From contig NC_134104.1 of NCBI RefSeq assembly GCF_040939455.1, positions 147,286,501 to 147,350,500 of the forward strand: DNA of 64,000 nt, read 5' to 3'. Below, piece by piece: positions 35,790-48,419 of this stretch. Position 1 is the stretch's first letter. Each line of letters begins with the position of its first letter. The notes under the pieces were generated by a model. It made no database searches. It saw only the letters and a program-made list of their open reading frames with translations, and was not told where the DNA came from. The stretch is from Microcebus murinus (Eukaryota > Chordata > Mammalia > Primates > Cheirogaleidae). Position numbers and translations under genes: made by a program.

Positions 35790-35975
35790 AATAACGTCTG
35801 CCATTGCAGCACATCTGAATAGTTAAAATACTAACACATGCCGTTTACTTATTCCTGCATTTCTCACGAATGCAATTAGCAGTTTCGCTATTCTCAGATG
35901 CAACATGGAGAGGAGTAACATTTGAAATTTTAATTGCACTACCTTCATTCTAGCCAATTCATTTTAATCTAGGGT
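35790..35975. promoter_or_regulatory. AT-rich block with paired homeodomain motifs
   Basis: No repeat family fits. TGCAATTA (35871-35878) and its exact reverse complement TAATTGCA (35931-35938) lie 52 bases apart, with a CCAAT box (35954-35958) and TTTTAATCTA nearby. TAATTG cores bind homeodomain factors. Conserved developmental enhancers often look like this. The enhancer reading is inference. Confidence 0.3.
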
Positions 35976-36359
35976 GCCTCCTCCCTCCGCTACAGTCAGA
36001 GCGAGAGGCTAAGGCTTATCTCCTCCGGAGCGGGCTGGAACGTGGAGATAGAGATGAGCCAGTGCTCAGCTTTGGGTTTTGAAACAGACTTTGGAAGCTC
36101 ATGGCAGATGCAGTAACTTTGAGAGATAAGACTTTTAAAGTTCTAGATTGCTCAAATACTGGAAGCCCGAAGCATATGCCCTAAACAATAATTTCTGAAG
36201 GAGTGCGTGATGATGAAAGAAATTGTTTTCCTACCCAAAGGGAAGTAGGATCTGTAGGAGGGGTGAGGAGGAGAGAGCCAGGGAGCTAGAGAGAGGGCAA
36301 CAGAGGACAGTGCCCGGGGCAGAGCCCTGGTCTGGGGAGGAACCCCGGGTGGGGTTGTC

Positions 36360-36602
36360 AGACTGGATGGTAGAGCCAGACCACCTGGTTTGAATCCCAG
36401 TTTCACCATTTATTATCCTTGTGACTTGGGCAACTTCCATTGGTGTTTGCATTTTCTATTCTCTAAGATTGAGATAATAGCACTGATAATATCTACTTTA
36501 TGTTGTTATTGTGAGGGTTCAGTGAGGGAGTTTATATAAACTGCTCAGAACAGAGGCTGGTACATCATAAGCACCTAATGAATTTCTTGTTATTAAAATC
36601 TT
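36360..36602 (+). mobile_element. MIR SINE, near full length
   Basis: gtagagccagaccacctggtttgaatcccagtttcaccatttattatcc, gtgacttgggcaac, attgagataatag, gtgagggttcagtgagggag, ctgctcagaacagaggctggtacatcataagcacc: the complete MIR order. Confidence 0.85.
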
Positions 36603-38330
36603 GAGAGAAAAGGGATCTGTGTAGAGTTTTATTTTATCTCTAATTTTTAAGATCTCTACTATCTAGCCTTTCTTCCACATTTTTGCAGTTACATATGATT
36701 CAGACTTTTTGCACTTGAGAGTTTAAAGTATTGTTAAGTAAATGCTATTCAAGGTGTATAACATTCTTTAATTACATAAAGAAGCTCTGAGAATGCAGAA
36801 ATCCTTACACACTAAGTGCACTGCATGAAATCTAGAGTCCATAAAGCGTGTTTGATGATACACTCTGTAGAAATTCTAACCATTCAAAGACACATGCAAT
36901 TCTTATAAGCAGTCATGGCATACCTGCCACCTGCCACTAACAACATTTCCAAGTAAACAGGCATGGTGTCCATACATCCATGGATACCTGCAGGTTCATT
37001 GGCCTGAGAGATTATGAGGAAACTATACTCTAATAAAACTTGGAAGAAACATACTTCAAGGAGAAGATTTCCAGATGCACAGAGTTAATCTAGACAATTT
37101 GAAAAAGATTGGCTTCATGCTGTCTTGAGATTGCAATTGCAATTGAGTTTGTGGTACACTCGAGTGGACACAAGGGACATGGCTTGTGGGACTACCCCAG
37201 GGCTCTATGTGGAGTCACTAGCGCCTTCTGGATAGTAATGCTATTTCTTTCCTCTGTGCTACACACACACACTCATGTGCACACACAAACACACATGCCA
37301 CACTCCAGCAGGAAATACATCTCCTCCCCAATGTAGCTGCTCAGGTTGCCATGGCAACCCTTGTAGCCAAATTCACAGCTGAACAAGTTTCACAAGATAC
37401 CAGAATGTTTTCTTGCACTGCTCTCACTGAACTGGGCTGAGATGGATGCAAGAATGACCTGTGGTGAGGGCAGTGGGGAAGGCCCCCCAAAGTCACCACA
37501 CTGACTTCAAGTGTGGCCACAGGGATGAAGGCTGCCATTGCATCTGGAGTGACTTGCCTGGGAAGAGTCAAATTACACATCCAGCCCTTCTCTTAGACAC
37601 TCCGCAGGACTCAGGGTTCAAGAAAGGGAGGATGGCTCTGTGGACCCAAGATTTTGTCTGCAAACAGGTTCTCTCCTCCTGCCTTATGGCTGCAGGGCTT
37701 GAGCTGAACAGAAAACCTTCACCTCCTCCTTCTCAAAAAACCAAACCAAACCAAACAGTCTAAACAAACAAAACAAAAAATCTCTAATAAAACTCATGGT
37801 CAAAACGGACTAATGTTTCTTATTGTCATTTTGTCTCAAGGCCTTTTTGCTGTCAGTTGCCTATTGCTGATTTAAATCAACAGTCAATTCCCACCACATT
37901 CATGCTGTAAACTGGAGCCTGGGATTTGGAGGCTGGGGACAGGGTCTAGAATAAGGAAAAGGAGTTCACCTGGGAGGTCACGTGTGCCACAACCTCCTTC
38001 CTCATGCCTGGACCGTGGCAAAATTTATTTGGGTCTCTTTAGGGATAGAGAATCAACAACATTTAAGAAGCTACAAGGTCAGGTGATAAAGAAACCTCTT
38101 TAAGTTTTGCAAGGTCCTTTCTCCTAATAGTATCTTATTTGAACCTGGTAACAAGTTCGCAAGGGCAGGGAAGGTCTTCTTGTAACTGTTTGATGGAGAA
38201 ACTATACAAACTTTGGGATGAAGGCCAAGTGATGAGTGAGGAAAATTTGTATTTTTATTAGAAAATTTAAAAAGACTTAAAAATAAATGAACTAAGCTTT
38301 CTGTTCAAGAGGTTAGAAAAAAATAGCACA
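36603..38330. other. Unique DNA, no gene recognised
   Basis: Includes a short CA-rich patch (37.26-37.30 kb) and a caaac repeat patch (37.73-37.77 kb). No coding exon supported. Confidence 0.4.
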
Positions 38331-38334
38331 ATAA

Positions 38335-38545
38335 CCTTAGATTTTAAGACATAGAATTCAAATCTTGGCTTCACTGTTTACATTGGCTAAGAGACTTTTG
38401 GGCAAGTTAATTCACCTCTCTGAACCTCAGCTTCCTCAACTGTAAAATGGATATAATAATAAAAATATCTATGTTCACACAGTTATTAAAGAATCAAATG
38501 AGATTCTTGTGCATATAGTACTTAGAGGCACTATATGTAAAGATT
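38335..38545 (+). mobile_element. MIR SINE
   Basis: agaattcaaatcttggcttcactgtttac, ttttgggcaagttaattcacctctctgaacctcagcttcctcaactgtaaaatgg, ataataat, aagaatcaaatgagattc: clear MIR. Confidence 0.85.
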
Positions 38546-38734
38546 GATATATATTTATAGATAGATACTATATACAAAGTTTGTAAGTGGTACAAATTAT
38601 CATTATGAAGGATGTTTGTTGACATGGAAAGGTACGGTTGTATACACATAATCCCATTTTTGTATAAAAAACCATAGCATGCATTGAAAAATTTGTACAG
38701 ATAGCTACCAATATATTACAATTTATAGCTATAG

Positions 38735-38965
38735 TAGTATTTCTCAACCTTTTTAAAAATAATTATCACCCCCTTCAAGGAGCCTTTTTACATATTTTCC
38801 CCTAATTTTACTCCTCAATGATTTTTTTTTACCACAGATACACTGTAAATCTATCTATGTACTGTATGAATATCTGTGTTTTATATATATAAAGAGTAAT
38901 TTTTTTCTCCCCATGGGGACCAATTTTTGTCCTCTCAGGGAATACATCACCCCCACTGAGGATGT
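38735..38965. mobile_element. hAT-like MITE relic
   Basis: Starts gtatttctcaacctttttaaaa, has tcacccccttcaaggagcc, and closes with gggaatacatcacccccactgagg. Terminal phrases resemble hAT MITEs (tctcaacc end). Subfamily unknown. Confidence 0.35.
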
Positions 38966-39189
38966 ATGGTGCATGGGTAGTGGAAATAGAGCAGGTTTTA
39001 TGATTTTTTTTGCATTTTTCTTTCTTTTCTTTTCTTATTTCTTATTGTTCCTCTCTTCCTCTTTCTTCCTTGTCTTCTAATGCCAAATAACATGCATTCC
39101 TCATGTAATTCCAAATATTGTAGTGATTTCAAAAAATAAAATGGGTGATAAATGTACTGGACACTTCCGGCCCCTTTCTCTGTGTTGCA

Positions 39190-39290
39190 AAAGTTAATAC
39201 AGGTTAAAGTGTCAGAGCGTTCTGGAATCAAACTGCCTGAATTTGAGTCCTGCCACCAGCTCACACTGCGTGACCAGAGCATGTCCACTC
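39190..39290 (+). mobile_element. MIR SINE, 5' half
   Basis: taaagtgtcagagcgttctggaatcaaactgcctgaatttgagtcctgccaccagctcacactgcgtgacc matches the MIR head. Confidence 0.7.
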
Positions 39291-40985
39291 ATTTGCAAAA
39301 CAGCAATATCTGCAGTGGACCTCCCTAAAAATGGCTGATACTAAAACCTCATTCATGCCAAGTCTGTGGATGTTAATATATTTCCAAAGGCAGGAAATGC
39401 ATGTAGGTGGGACCTCCTGAATAAATTGCCTTAACCTACAGAATGATCTAATGGAAAGGATTTTAGACACCACAACAAAAAAGAGGACTTGTCATGTCGC
39501 TTCCGCATCAAATCATGTGGGTGTTTATTTGTCTACTACTCTTCCAGGCTTCCTCAGCCTTAATTAAAAACCTAATTTCTCTATTACCATAACAATGAGT
39601 GAAACAACTACTGATTTGTTTCACCAAATTAATTCTCCTTTTGGGAACCTGGGAGAACGTTATTCATCAGAACAGCAGGCAGAGATTTAAAAATGGAAAC
39701 ATCTTTCCAATATGTATGCCAAATTCAGAAAATAACGGGACTAATATTGCAAGGTTTGAAGGAGGTTTGGAGATTGGTTCTCTGTTGTGTTCCCAGCACC
39801 CAGGACAATGATGGCACATGGAAGACCCTCAGTCATTGCTGGCTAAATGGATGAGTGGAATTACTATCACTAAGTTCTCACTTTTCACAAGTTTTAGCTG
39901 TTGCTTAAACAAAGTACTGTAGTTAGGAGTGGGAGCGGGAATTTAATTTGTTTTGACATTCCATTATGTGTTTCATGAATTTTTTCCTGTTGGCAATTAA
40001 GAAAGAGCAGGTTTATTTTCTTATGCACAGTCAAAATGAACAAACTCCTTTAACATCGTTCTATTTGCCAATGATAAAATGTTTCCAGAAAACTAAAAAC
40101 AGAAGACATTTCCAATGTAGGCTTTAAAATCCCTCGTTTTCTGAGGAAGCTTGACTATGTCATGTACTATAACAGTATGTCAGGAATAAACACGCATGGG
40201 ATGGTGAACTCACTAAATATTTTAAAATTTAAGGTAAATATTTTGATAGTTTAGGGGATACTTCCACACAGTCCCTTTATCTTTTTTAAGGATCAAGAAA
40301 ATTTACCCCAACCTCCAAGTTGTACCCAGAATAAGACAGGATTAGAAATATCATTTCCAAGATACTTTTAACATCTAACAACTTCATCTTCATTTCTCAT
40401 TTTTGCATATCTTAAGGTTGATTCTGAAGAATTACTGAATGGAAATGAAATAAAAATATATACCATCAACAAAGAAAAATTTGCACCATGGGAACCAGCA
40501 CCTACTCACTTTCTATTATTAGCCAAAATCTCTAAAGGAGAAAGAGAGAGGGCTGAGGAGAGTGTGGGAACCAGCCGCAATGTCTACTTTTCTGAGTGTC
40601 GTCTCTGATGGGTAGATTCAATAATTCTTATATGTTTGTGACTAGATTTCTGAAAATTGCTGCTACCAGCTATGTTTGGACCTTTGCTTCAGGCACTCTT
40701 AGGGTGTGATTTAGGAACTATTTCCCGTCCTGATGGGATAATTTAGCATTCGGTTTCCAAAACCATGTGGTGTGTAGTTCCATGTTGAAGAATTACAGAC
40801 TTTCAGAGCTTGGAGTTAGACAAGGACCAAACAGAAACCCTTCAGAGATCATCTCATCCAGCAGTTTCCAAACCTTTTCCAAGCAGCAAGACCTGTTGTT
40901 CAGATGCCATTTTGTCTGCAACCTATAGCAGGCAATGGTGGTGCCCCATCCTGCTCCCCTCAAATCCCCTGGCTCTCGTTTAGGT
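39291..40985. other. AT-rich, mostly unique DNA
   Basis: 39.9-40.5 kb is AT-rich without recognised repeats. An L3/CR1-like remnant is possible near 40.79-40.90 kb (gagatcatctcatccagcag). No coding exon supported. Confidence 0.35.
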
Positions 40986-40989
40986 GCAC

Positions 40990-41335
40990 TTTGATTTCCT
41001 GTGGTCAGCACCTGAGGCCGGGCTGGTGACACTCACTTTGCCTGCACTAGTGGAAAGTGGAAGGGGCTGGGAATTTATGCCCCTGTGGAGTGGCCTGGCC
41101 TGTGACTCAACAGTGCAGGAAGACAATAGCCCACTTCCCTTGCCTCACTCAGCGTTCCCCCACAGGGTCAGGCAGAGGCCACCCCCAGAGGGACTGTGCC
41201 TGAGATAACACCTTTCCTTGGCTTCCCCAGCTTCCTTATAAGTCTCCCTTGGGAACATTCCCTTCATAAACCACTAGCGCGTACACTTGGTCATCTCAGG
41301 GTCTCTTCTGGGGAGCTAGCCTGAGACAGAAGCCC
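40990..41335 (+). mobile_element. Ancient LTR 3' portion, family unassigned
   Basis: Closes with gtacacttggtcatctcagggtctcttctggggagctagcctgagaca, a terminal phrase shared by several old mammalian LTRs ending in ACA. Confidence 0.35.
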
Positions 41336-42815
41336 GACACATCAAAGTGGAGTGGAATTCGAGAGGGGGTCTGTCTGCAAACTACGATGGTGTCGCCTTT
41401 CTTACTTTTTCCTTTTTCAACTTCTCACTTTCTCTCTCAGAGACAAAAATCAAGGCCAGGGTAGTAGAGGGGAAACCTTGGCATGATAAAAGCTTACGGT
41501 AGAAAGGGCTCTTCCCAGCTCAGGGAAAAACCTTATCATTCCAGGAAGTTTGTTCATGATGGCAGATGCTGCCAATTCTGGACATACATCACCCTGGAGG
41601 TCAACTGCAACTTCAGGTGACAGTTCTGACAGCCCGATGCCTTCCTTTCTCCGGTCCCCTAACCTCTCTTTGCCTGGGGCCTTTCGTGGCCACAGAAGTT
41701 ACCTGCCAGCATGCAAAGAGGGTGGAAAGGTTGGAGTTCATTCTCCGAAGGTCAACCCTCAACTGATGCGAGCTGGGAGCTGGTAAATGCATATCTCAGC
41801 CTCTTCACCTCCTGGTGGCCTAGTTTTGAGGGACATGCTCTCCACTGTCTTGCCAAGGGTTCTTGGCCAGATTGAGTTCCAGGTGCCTACAATCGGAACC
41901 TGCTCATTAGCCCACGCTTTCTAGACTGTTCTTCTCTTCTTGCCTCCTTCCCCTCCTCTCCCAGGGTTTCCAGGCATTATCTCCTAAACAAACCACCTTC
42001 CCACAGGTCTTTGTCTCAGGGTCGCCTTTGGAAATAACCAAAGCAAAACATCCAGTTTGGAGTTGATGCACCCAGAGGGTCTGAAATCAAGTCCAGTCTC
42101 TAGGAAAGGAAGCTGCCAAGAGCTGGGACTCTGTATGTGTCCAGTAGGGAGGAGAAAGCCTGGTGATGGGTGTATTCTTAGGAAACTAAGGCTGAAGCCC
42201 AGCTAGGGACTGGGTAGTCATGGTTTGGGGCAAGGAAAGGTTGCATTTTGTTGACCTCAGGGCAGCAAGACTATTTTCTGATGCCACCAGCTGGTGGCCT
42301 GGAGTTCCTGACATGCCCCCGCCTGGATCCGGGCTCACTTTGGAGCTGGTAATGGGACCTGCAGGCCTTGTGCTGAGCAGAGCTGGAAAGGCAGGGAGAG
42401 GTGATGGGTGGCACCATGTGCCCAGGATGCTGGATTTTCCAAAGGTCAACCTGTGGGCAGATGCCTTCTCTGGGAGAGGTGGAAGGGCACTGGAGCTATA
42501 GGGGATTTGGGGTTTGACACTGCAGAGTGGGAGATCTCAGAGGCATTGTGAAGAGAAGAATTTGTACGGCATAAAGCTCTCTAGGTACATAGAAAGCTGC
42601 CACTTCTCTCCTCTGAAAATTATAGGCATGATTACAGGAACAGACTCCAATTATCTAGAATTGATGCTTTTTTCTTGAATCTCCACACTCAGACCTGGGA
42701 GGATGGAGCGGCATGGGAGAAGAGAGGAGAAGATTCTAGCTTGGAATCTCCAGTGTTGCCATGCATGAGCAGTGAGATCCAGTTTCCTCAAATTCCTCAG
42801 TTTTCTTATTTGATG
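41336..42815. other. Unique DNA, no gene recognised
   Basis: Contains the 16-bp palindrome listed separately. Overlapping frames at 41.55-41.79 kb and 42.19-42.50 kb are not supported as genes. Confidence 0.4.
42283..42298. promoter_or_regulatory. Exact 16-bp palindrome around an E-box
   Basis: GCCACCAGCTGGTGGC equals its own reverse complement and centres on CAGCTG, the bHLH E-box. Regulatory role is inferred only. Confidence 0.3.
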
Positions 42816-42817
42816 TG

Positions 42818-42916
42818 CAGGTGTGTATGTGATTGTGTGTGTGTGCATGTGTGAGTGTGTGTGTGCACGAGAGAGAGAGAGAGAGACAGAGAGAGACAGA
42901 GAGAGACAGAGAGAGA
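42818..42916. repeat. Compound (GT)n / (GA)n microsatellite
   Basis: A tgtgtgtgtg-rich segment changes abruptly into gagagaga with a gagagacagagagagaca pattern. Confidence 0.95.
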
Positions 42917-42954
42917 TAGTGGTAGTAGCAGGACCTTCTGCTCTAACAAGAATT

Positions 42955-43165
42955 CTTATTGCTACAATTTTCAGAGTATTTACTACGGGCCTGACCCTGT
43001 CTGAAGTGCTTTTCTTGCATTATTTTCCTGAACTGTCATAATAACCCTATGTAGTGGATATTATTCCCATTTTACAGATATGAAAACTAAGGCTCAGCTA
43101 GAAGGAGATGAAATTGGGGTTGAGCCTAGATCTATCTGCTGCCAGATCCTGAGTGCTTAACCTCC
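42955..43165 (-). mobile_element. MIR SINE, reverse orientation
   Basis: tatttactacgggcctgaccctgtctgaagtgctttt, ataataaccctatgtagtgg, attattcccattttacagatatgaaaactaaggctc: a classic antisense MIR. Confidence 0.85.
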
Positions 43166-43247
43166 AAAGCACACAGACTGACAGAACATTGTTTCTGTGA
43201 AACTGTTGGTCCAGGTTCTCACACAAGGTACAATCCATCTGCCTCTC

Positions 43248-43465
43248 CTTTTTTTTTTTTTTTTTTTTTTTTGAGACAGAGTCTAGTTCTATTGCCCAGG
43301 CTAGAGTGCCGTGGCATTAGCCTAGCTCACAGCAACCTCAAACTCCTGGGCTCAAGCAATCCTTCTGCCTCAGCCTCCCGAGTAGCTGGGTCTACAGGCA
43401 TGCACCACCATGCCTGGCTAATTTTATATATATATATGTACATATATATATATATGTATATGTAT

Positions 43466-43497
<32 letters not shown>

Positions 43498-43648
43498 TTA
43501 GTTGTCCAGGTAATTTCTTTCTATTTTTAGTAGAGACAGGGACTCACTCTTGCTCAGGCTGGTCTCGAACTCCTGACCTTGAGCCATCCTCCCGCCTCGG
43601 CCTCCCAGAGTGCTAGGATTAGAGGTGTGAACCACCACACCCCGTACT
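43248..43648 (-). mobile_element. Strepsirrhine-type Alu with microsatellite in the linker
   Basis: T-tract (A-tail), then gagacagagtctagttctattgcccaggctagagtgc through to gtgctaggattagaggtgtgaacc. Flanking duplication atctgcctctc at 43237-43247 and 43649-43659. The linker that is about 35 bp in sister copies has grown to roughly 90 bp of (AT)n and (AC)n. Confidence 0.95.
43425..43500. repeat. (AT)n(AC)n expansion inside Alu linker
   Basis: atatatatatgtac, then tatacacacacacacacac, then tatatatatat, grown from the tatatatag seed present in the linker of related Alus. Confidence 0.95.
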
Positions 43649-43659
43649 ATCTGCCTCTC

Positions 43660-46600
43660 TTTAAGGAGAAACAGAGTGCCAAATTATAAACCAAAATAAC
43701 AGATCAATAAAGAGTGGACACGTGTTTTTCAAAAGGATTCTCCAGCTTATGGATTATTTCCCACAAATAGGAAGGGTTCCTTGTGCACCAAGTTCAGAAT
43801 CTGATGTGCGGTTCTGTTTCCATGGGATTTGATTAATATTTCTATCTCCCCTATTACTCATTTAAAGCAATGAGACTGATTTATAAATATGGATCTGTTT
43901 TGAGAAATGCGGACTCCTTCAATGTTTCTCCCCGAGTCTTCAAACCTTGCACTCGGGAGTTGCCGCCCTTGCTTCACACATGGGGGAAAGGAGACACCAA
44001 GACACGAAAGGCCCAAACCGATGACAGTGCATGGGGGCAAATCTGGGCCTAGAACACAGCCCCCGCACCTCTTCCTGAGCATCCAGGACTCTTGCTGGCT
44101 CCCTTCCCTGACCTACGCCTTGAGGAGGAAGACATCTCACCCGAAAAGGTTCCTGGAGAGTCTGCATGGCCAGTGTGGAGCAGCTGTCTGTTCCTATTAA
44201 ACTCCCCAAGCAGTGATTTTTCTAGTGCTCAGGGGCATGTGTTTCCAACCGGGATCCACACAGCCTTCCACCTACTCGCATGTCCAGGGAGCTTTGAAAA
44301 GAGGCCGGGATGCAGCGAGCTCCCAGGCAGCCCATGGGTGCTTTGCATGCTTACCTGCAGGAGAAATCTAGCCCGTGGGGGCCAGCTGGGGGCCAGCCTG
44401 GCATCTCAATGGGTCCTACACCTGGGAAAAATCACAGCACTCCAACTAGTGCCTGGACTTCTCATGTGGCTTTGAGAGCGGCTCCCCATCCGTGCATGAG
44501 TGGCCCCCTGGATGAGTTTATGTCCTCCCTGGCACCCTGCACCCCGTGTAGCTATTGCTGGCAGGCGAATGGGCTGAAAGAGCATGAGCCTCAGTGCAAA
44601 TTCTTCCCCTAACAAGCACATACCTTGTTCACAAAGGCTTGGTAGCGTCCCTATTGAATAAGAAATTAGTTCTGGGGTAGGAACAAGTGTGAGCAGTGAC
44701 ACTCTCTGCCCTGTGAGATGTATCTGCTCGAGCACCAGACCAGGCTGGGGTGGGCATCATTACTGCTCTTCTGCAAGCTTTGTGATCGGCTGCAGATCAG
44801 GGGCACTCCGCGGAGTGGCAGACCTTGACTTTCATCAAGGCTGAATGTGATAGACGGACGCATGGGGAACGCCTCGGTATTTTATAGGATTGCTTGCAAA
44901 GACATGCTCCACAGACTTTATGTATTCTTATTTTGTGTGTATGTTTTATATTCTCAGCCTCATTCCACAGTGGAATTGAGTTAACATGCAACAGAAACAC
45001 ATACAATAAAGTGGTAAGATATAGCTTAGAATAAAAATTCAGGTCTAGGGAATAGAAACAATCACCTCTTTTGCCTTTTTCTTTCCTGTTTTGTGGCTCT
45101 CTAAAAGTGAGCTTAATTTTTTGGACAATCGGGGTATAAATAAAATAGACAGGCAGAAAGGTCAGCAAGACCTGATAATAAGAAGTCAGGAATAGAAAGG
45201 AAAGAAACCCAAACACGCAGGCCATGAGTCTCCGTGTAAGTGCTGGAATCATGCCTTAGTTCTGGCTCTGACCCTTAGAACGGCCAAAGTAGAAAGAGGG
45301 AAGGAATCAGTCATATATTTCTTATTATCAGAGAGAACACAACATATCTGTTTCTTAGGAAAAGTAAAGATTTGTGTGCTTGACTCTGAAAGAAATTTCT
45401 CAGGTAATAGATTCCAGGGCATCACTCACTGCCAAGCGGGACAGTAGCTTCCCAGAGCAATTCTCTGGAGGCCAATGTCAGGGGACGGTAGGGACAAGAT
45501 CAGCCCCCCTGGTGTCCTGGTTCATTCAAAGGTATCAGAGCCCTGGAGAAACTCTGGCTTGCTTCCATAAATGCCTCCTGTTCTGGAAGGTTCCAGGTGC
45601 AGGCTGGGCAGCACTGGCAGCTGGAGACTGTTCCAGGCCTGGAGGGCAGGCTCATACTTAGGGGTGGCAACCAGAATGGGCTGCTGTGTTTTTATGCCCA
45701 AACCTAGAAACTGCACAGAAGCAGATCACAGGTGGCTGGATCTCAGAAACCAACACAGACTGCAGGAGGAAACCCCAGGACAGTGAATGAGGTAGGGTTC
45801 CAGGGTGGGGTGACAGTGGCAAGAGACACTGGTGGTTTTGCAGCAGTGTCTCTTCCCTCCTGCATTGCCTGGGGTAGATGATTCCCCACTGGGTCCTTGT
45901 TCCAGAAGACAGGAAGGACTCTGCCATGAAGAGGTGCCTGGAGGAGCACAAATGAGAGCTCTCTGTCCCAGGCCAGGTGGACAGTCCCAGCTATGCCAGG
46001 TGACAATCCCTAGGGTGGGGTGAGTACTCTCAAGGAGAAGTTATAAGACAACTGAGGAATAGGTGTGCTATTAAGAAACCCAACAAAAGGAGCAACTTGT
46101 GCAGGAGGAGCAGAACTAATGGGACAAATAAAAGAATAATTTAAAATATGCATAATAAATATCCTCAGGGAGGTCAGAAAGTAGGAATAAACGGTATAAA
46201 GAAAACTAAGTAGAGGTAACAGGTACAAAAAACATAATTGTTAAAATAAAGCACTTAATGGACTGATGGAAGAACACTGAGCTCAGCAGCAGAATGAATT
46301 AGAGAGAGTGACATTCGGGTCACTCATCTTATGGACAGGATCAGAAAAGGAGAAAGACATGAAAAGAAGAGAGAAAACCGTATGGAGCCTTGAATCAGAG
46401 ATGTTGACATTTTTTCTAAGACTCCCAGAAAGAGTACATGGAGGGGAGAAAATGAATATTTGAAGAATTAATGACTGAGGATTTTCCAGATTTAATGAAA
46501 CACTTGAGGCCTCTGATTAAATGGCTGCACGGTGCACCAAACAGGCTAGATTCACACACATGCACATACACGTAGACATAGTACACTGACATTTAAACAC

Positions 46601-47035
46601 GGCCAAGACATAGGAGTTTCCAGAGACAGAAAACAGATCCCTACAAAAGAGTCCACTTTAAACAGACATCAAACTTCTCACCTGCCACCTGGCATGCAGG
46701 AAGACAATGGAGTACTGTCTGCAGAGTCTGGAAGGAAAATAGCTGCACATCTGGATTTTGTGTGTATCTAAGTGATCATTTAAATGCGAATAGGGAAACA
46801 GACATTCCCAGAGAGACACAGCCTCAGACACATACTACGTGAAGTCCCTTCCCGAGGAGACATGAGAAGATCTCCTCCAAGAGGAAGCAAGGAGGGTGGA
46901 GGGAGTGAAGGAGAACAAGTAACCCAGTCCTGTTTATGACTGCCCGGATAAGTGATGACCTACACCGTACGCCCATAACACTGTGGCCCGAAAATGTTAG
47001 GGCCAATCTTTCACAAAGGCCTTTCTTAACAAATG
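43660..47035. other. Unique DNA, no gene recognised
   Basis: Moderate GC. Many overlapping frames on both strands (the longest is 151 codons on the minus strand, ending at 44797) but no coherent splice-linked coding exon and no familiar domain. 46.1-46.8 kb is A-rich and may hold decayed L1, which I could not confirm. Confidence 0.4.
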
Positions 47036-47039
47036 CCAA

Positions 47040-47396
47040 CTGGTATGGACTGTTTGTATCCCTCCCATCCCCCACCAACCTCATATGTTGAGATCCTGAC
47101 TTCCAATGTGATGGTTCTAGGAGGCGAGGCCTTTGCCAGGCAGTTAGGTCATGAGAGCAGAGCCCGCACGAATGGGGGTTAGCACCCTTATCGGAAGGGA
47201 CACAGGAGCTTGCCCTTCCTCTCTGGTCTCTGCCCTGTGAGGACGCGATGAGATGATGCCGTCTGCAAACCAAGAAGCGAGCCCTCACCTTGATCTTGGA
47301 CTTCTCAGCCTCCCGAAGTTCGAGAAGTAAATGTGTGTTGTCTAAGCCACCCAGCCTATGGTAATTTGTCACAGTAGCCCAAAGGGACTAAGGCAC
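47040..47396 (+). mobile_element. MLT1-type MaLR LTR
   Basis: Phrases in order: ctcatatgttgagatcctgac, gatggttctaggaggcgaggcctttgcc, gtcatgagagcagagcccgc, cttgatcttggacttctcagcctcc, and gtctaagccacccagcctatgg with a terminal gggactaaggca. The 182-codon minus-strand frame here is antisense LTR and not a gene. Confidence 0.85.
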
Positions 47397-47844
47397 CCAC
47401 CACAACAAGCATCACCATTCTCCTCCTCCTCCTCAACAGCTGCAACAATAACAACAGATCTGAATCAGCCTCCTTAAATAAGAAAGACTCCAGGAAAAAT
47501 CCATCTCAGGAATTAAGGCTGGGAAAGTTCCTTTTCTGGCAGATTGGATTAAGATGCTCCTATTAGGTGGAGCTGGGCCACTCCCTGCCTGTCCTCCTTG
47601 GCATCGGTTCCCAGGAAGCTTCGGGCTAATTCGTCTGGCCAGACGCCGTCCCTCACTTCAGCTTCCTTTTGCTACAAAATTATTTTCTCTCTCCACTCTC
47701 TCCATCCTTAGCCCCTCTCTATCCTGGCCCTTTTCTTCCATTTATTTCTGGGCTTTGCCTGTAAGAGTTGTTTTCTGACACTGCTTTTAAAGACTTTTTG
47801 CATGAAGCAGAGCTATGTTGGTGTCTGCGCCTATAGTATATAGT

Positions 47845-48055
47845 GGCCGGAACTGGCCCTGGAATCCCACGTGGATTAGCTGTGTGATGCTTCGAAAAGT
47901 GAGTTCCCTCCTCTGTGCTCTGGGTCCTTCAATCTGTAAAAGGCAAAATACTAGCAATCCTTCTATCAGGGGGTTGCTGTGGGGAACTGAGATTATGCAA
48001 AGGGAGAGGCTTGGTACAGTACCTGGAACATTTTAATTGCTCAAAAATTGTTAAT
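47845..48055 (+). mobile_element. MIR SINE
   Basis: ctggaatcccacgtggattagctgtgtgatgc, gttccctcctctgtgctctgggtccttcaatctgtaaaaggc, ggaactgagattatgcaaaggg, ggcttggtacagtacctggaac. Confidence 0.75.
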
Positions 48056-48229
48056 GGTGGGGCCAATATTATTGTCTTTTTCTGTCTTGTCTCTTATTTT
48101 TTCCCTGGGATGACAAAACCATCCTAAAATACACACTAATGGCCATCTAGATGTCTTGCTATTGGGCCTTTTTCTCTTTAAGACAGCAAGTGGTCTGGTC
48201 CATATTTTAGAGAAAAAAAAATATATACA

Positions 48230-48290
48230 CATATATGCATTTAGATTTGGGGTACCTATATGTGCGTGTGTGTGTTTATGTGTGGGGGCA
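48230..48290. repeat. Degenerate TA/TG low-complexity patch
   Basis: atatatacacatatatgcat followed by gtgcgtgtgtgtgtttatgtgtg. Confidence 0.8.
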
Positions 48291-48419
48291 TAGGGCAGAG
48301 AGACAGAGAACTGTGAGCACATGATCGTGGGCTGAGGCTGATCTTTGTCAGGGAGCCACCAACACGTTGAGTTTGCAGTTGAAATTGTTGCCATGCACGA
48401 ACCCACCAGATAACGTCTG

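Noticed and set aside
46824..47372. 182-codon minus-strand open frame, the longest in the window
   Set aside because: It is almost entirely the antisense of an MLT1 LTR; the frame is a by-product of the repeat.
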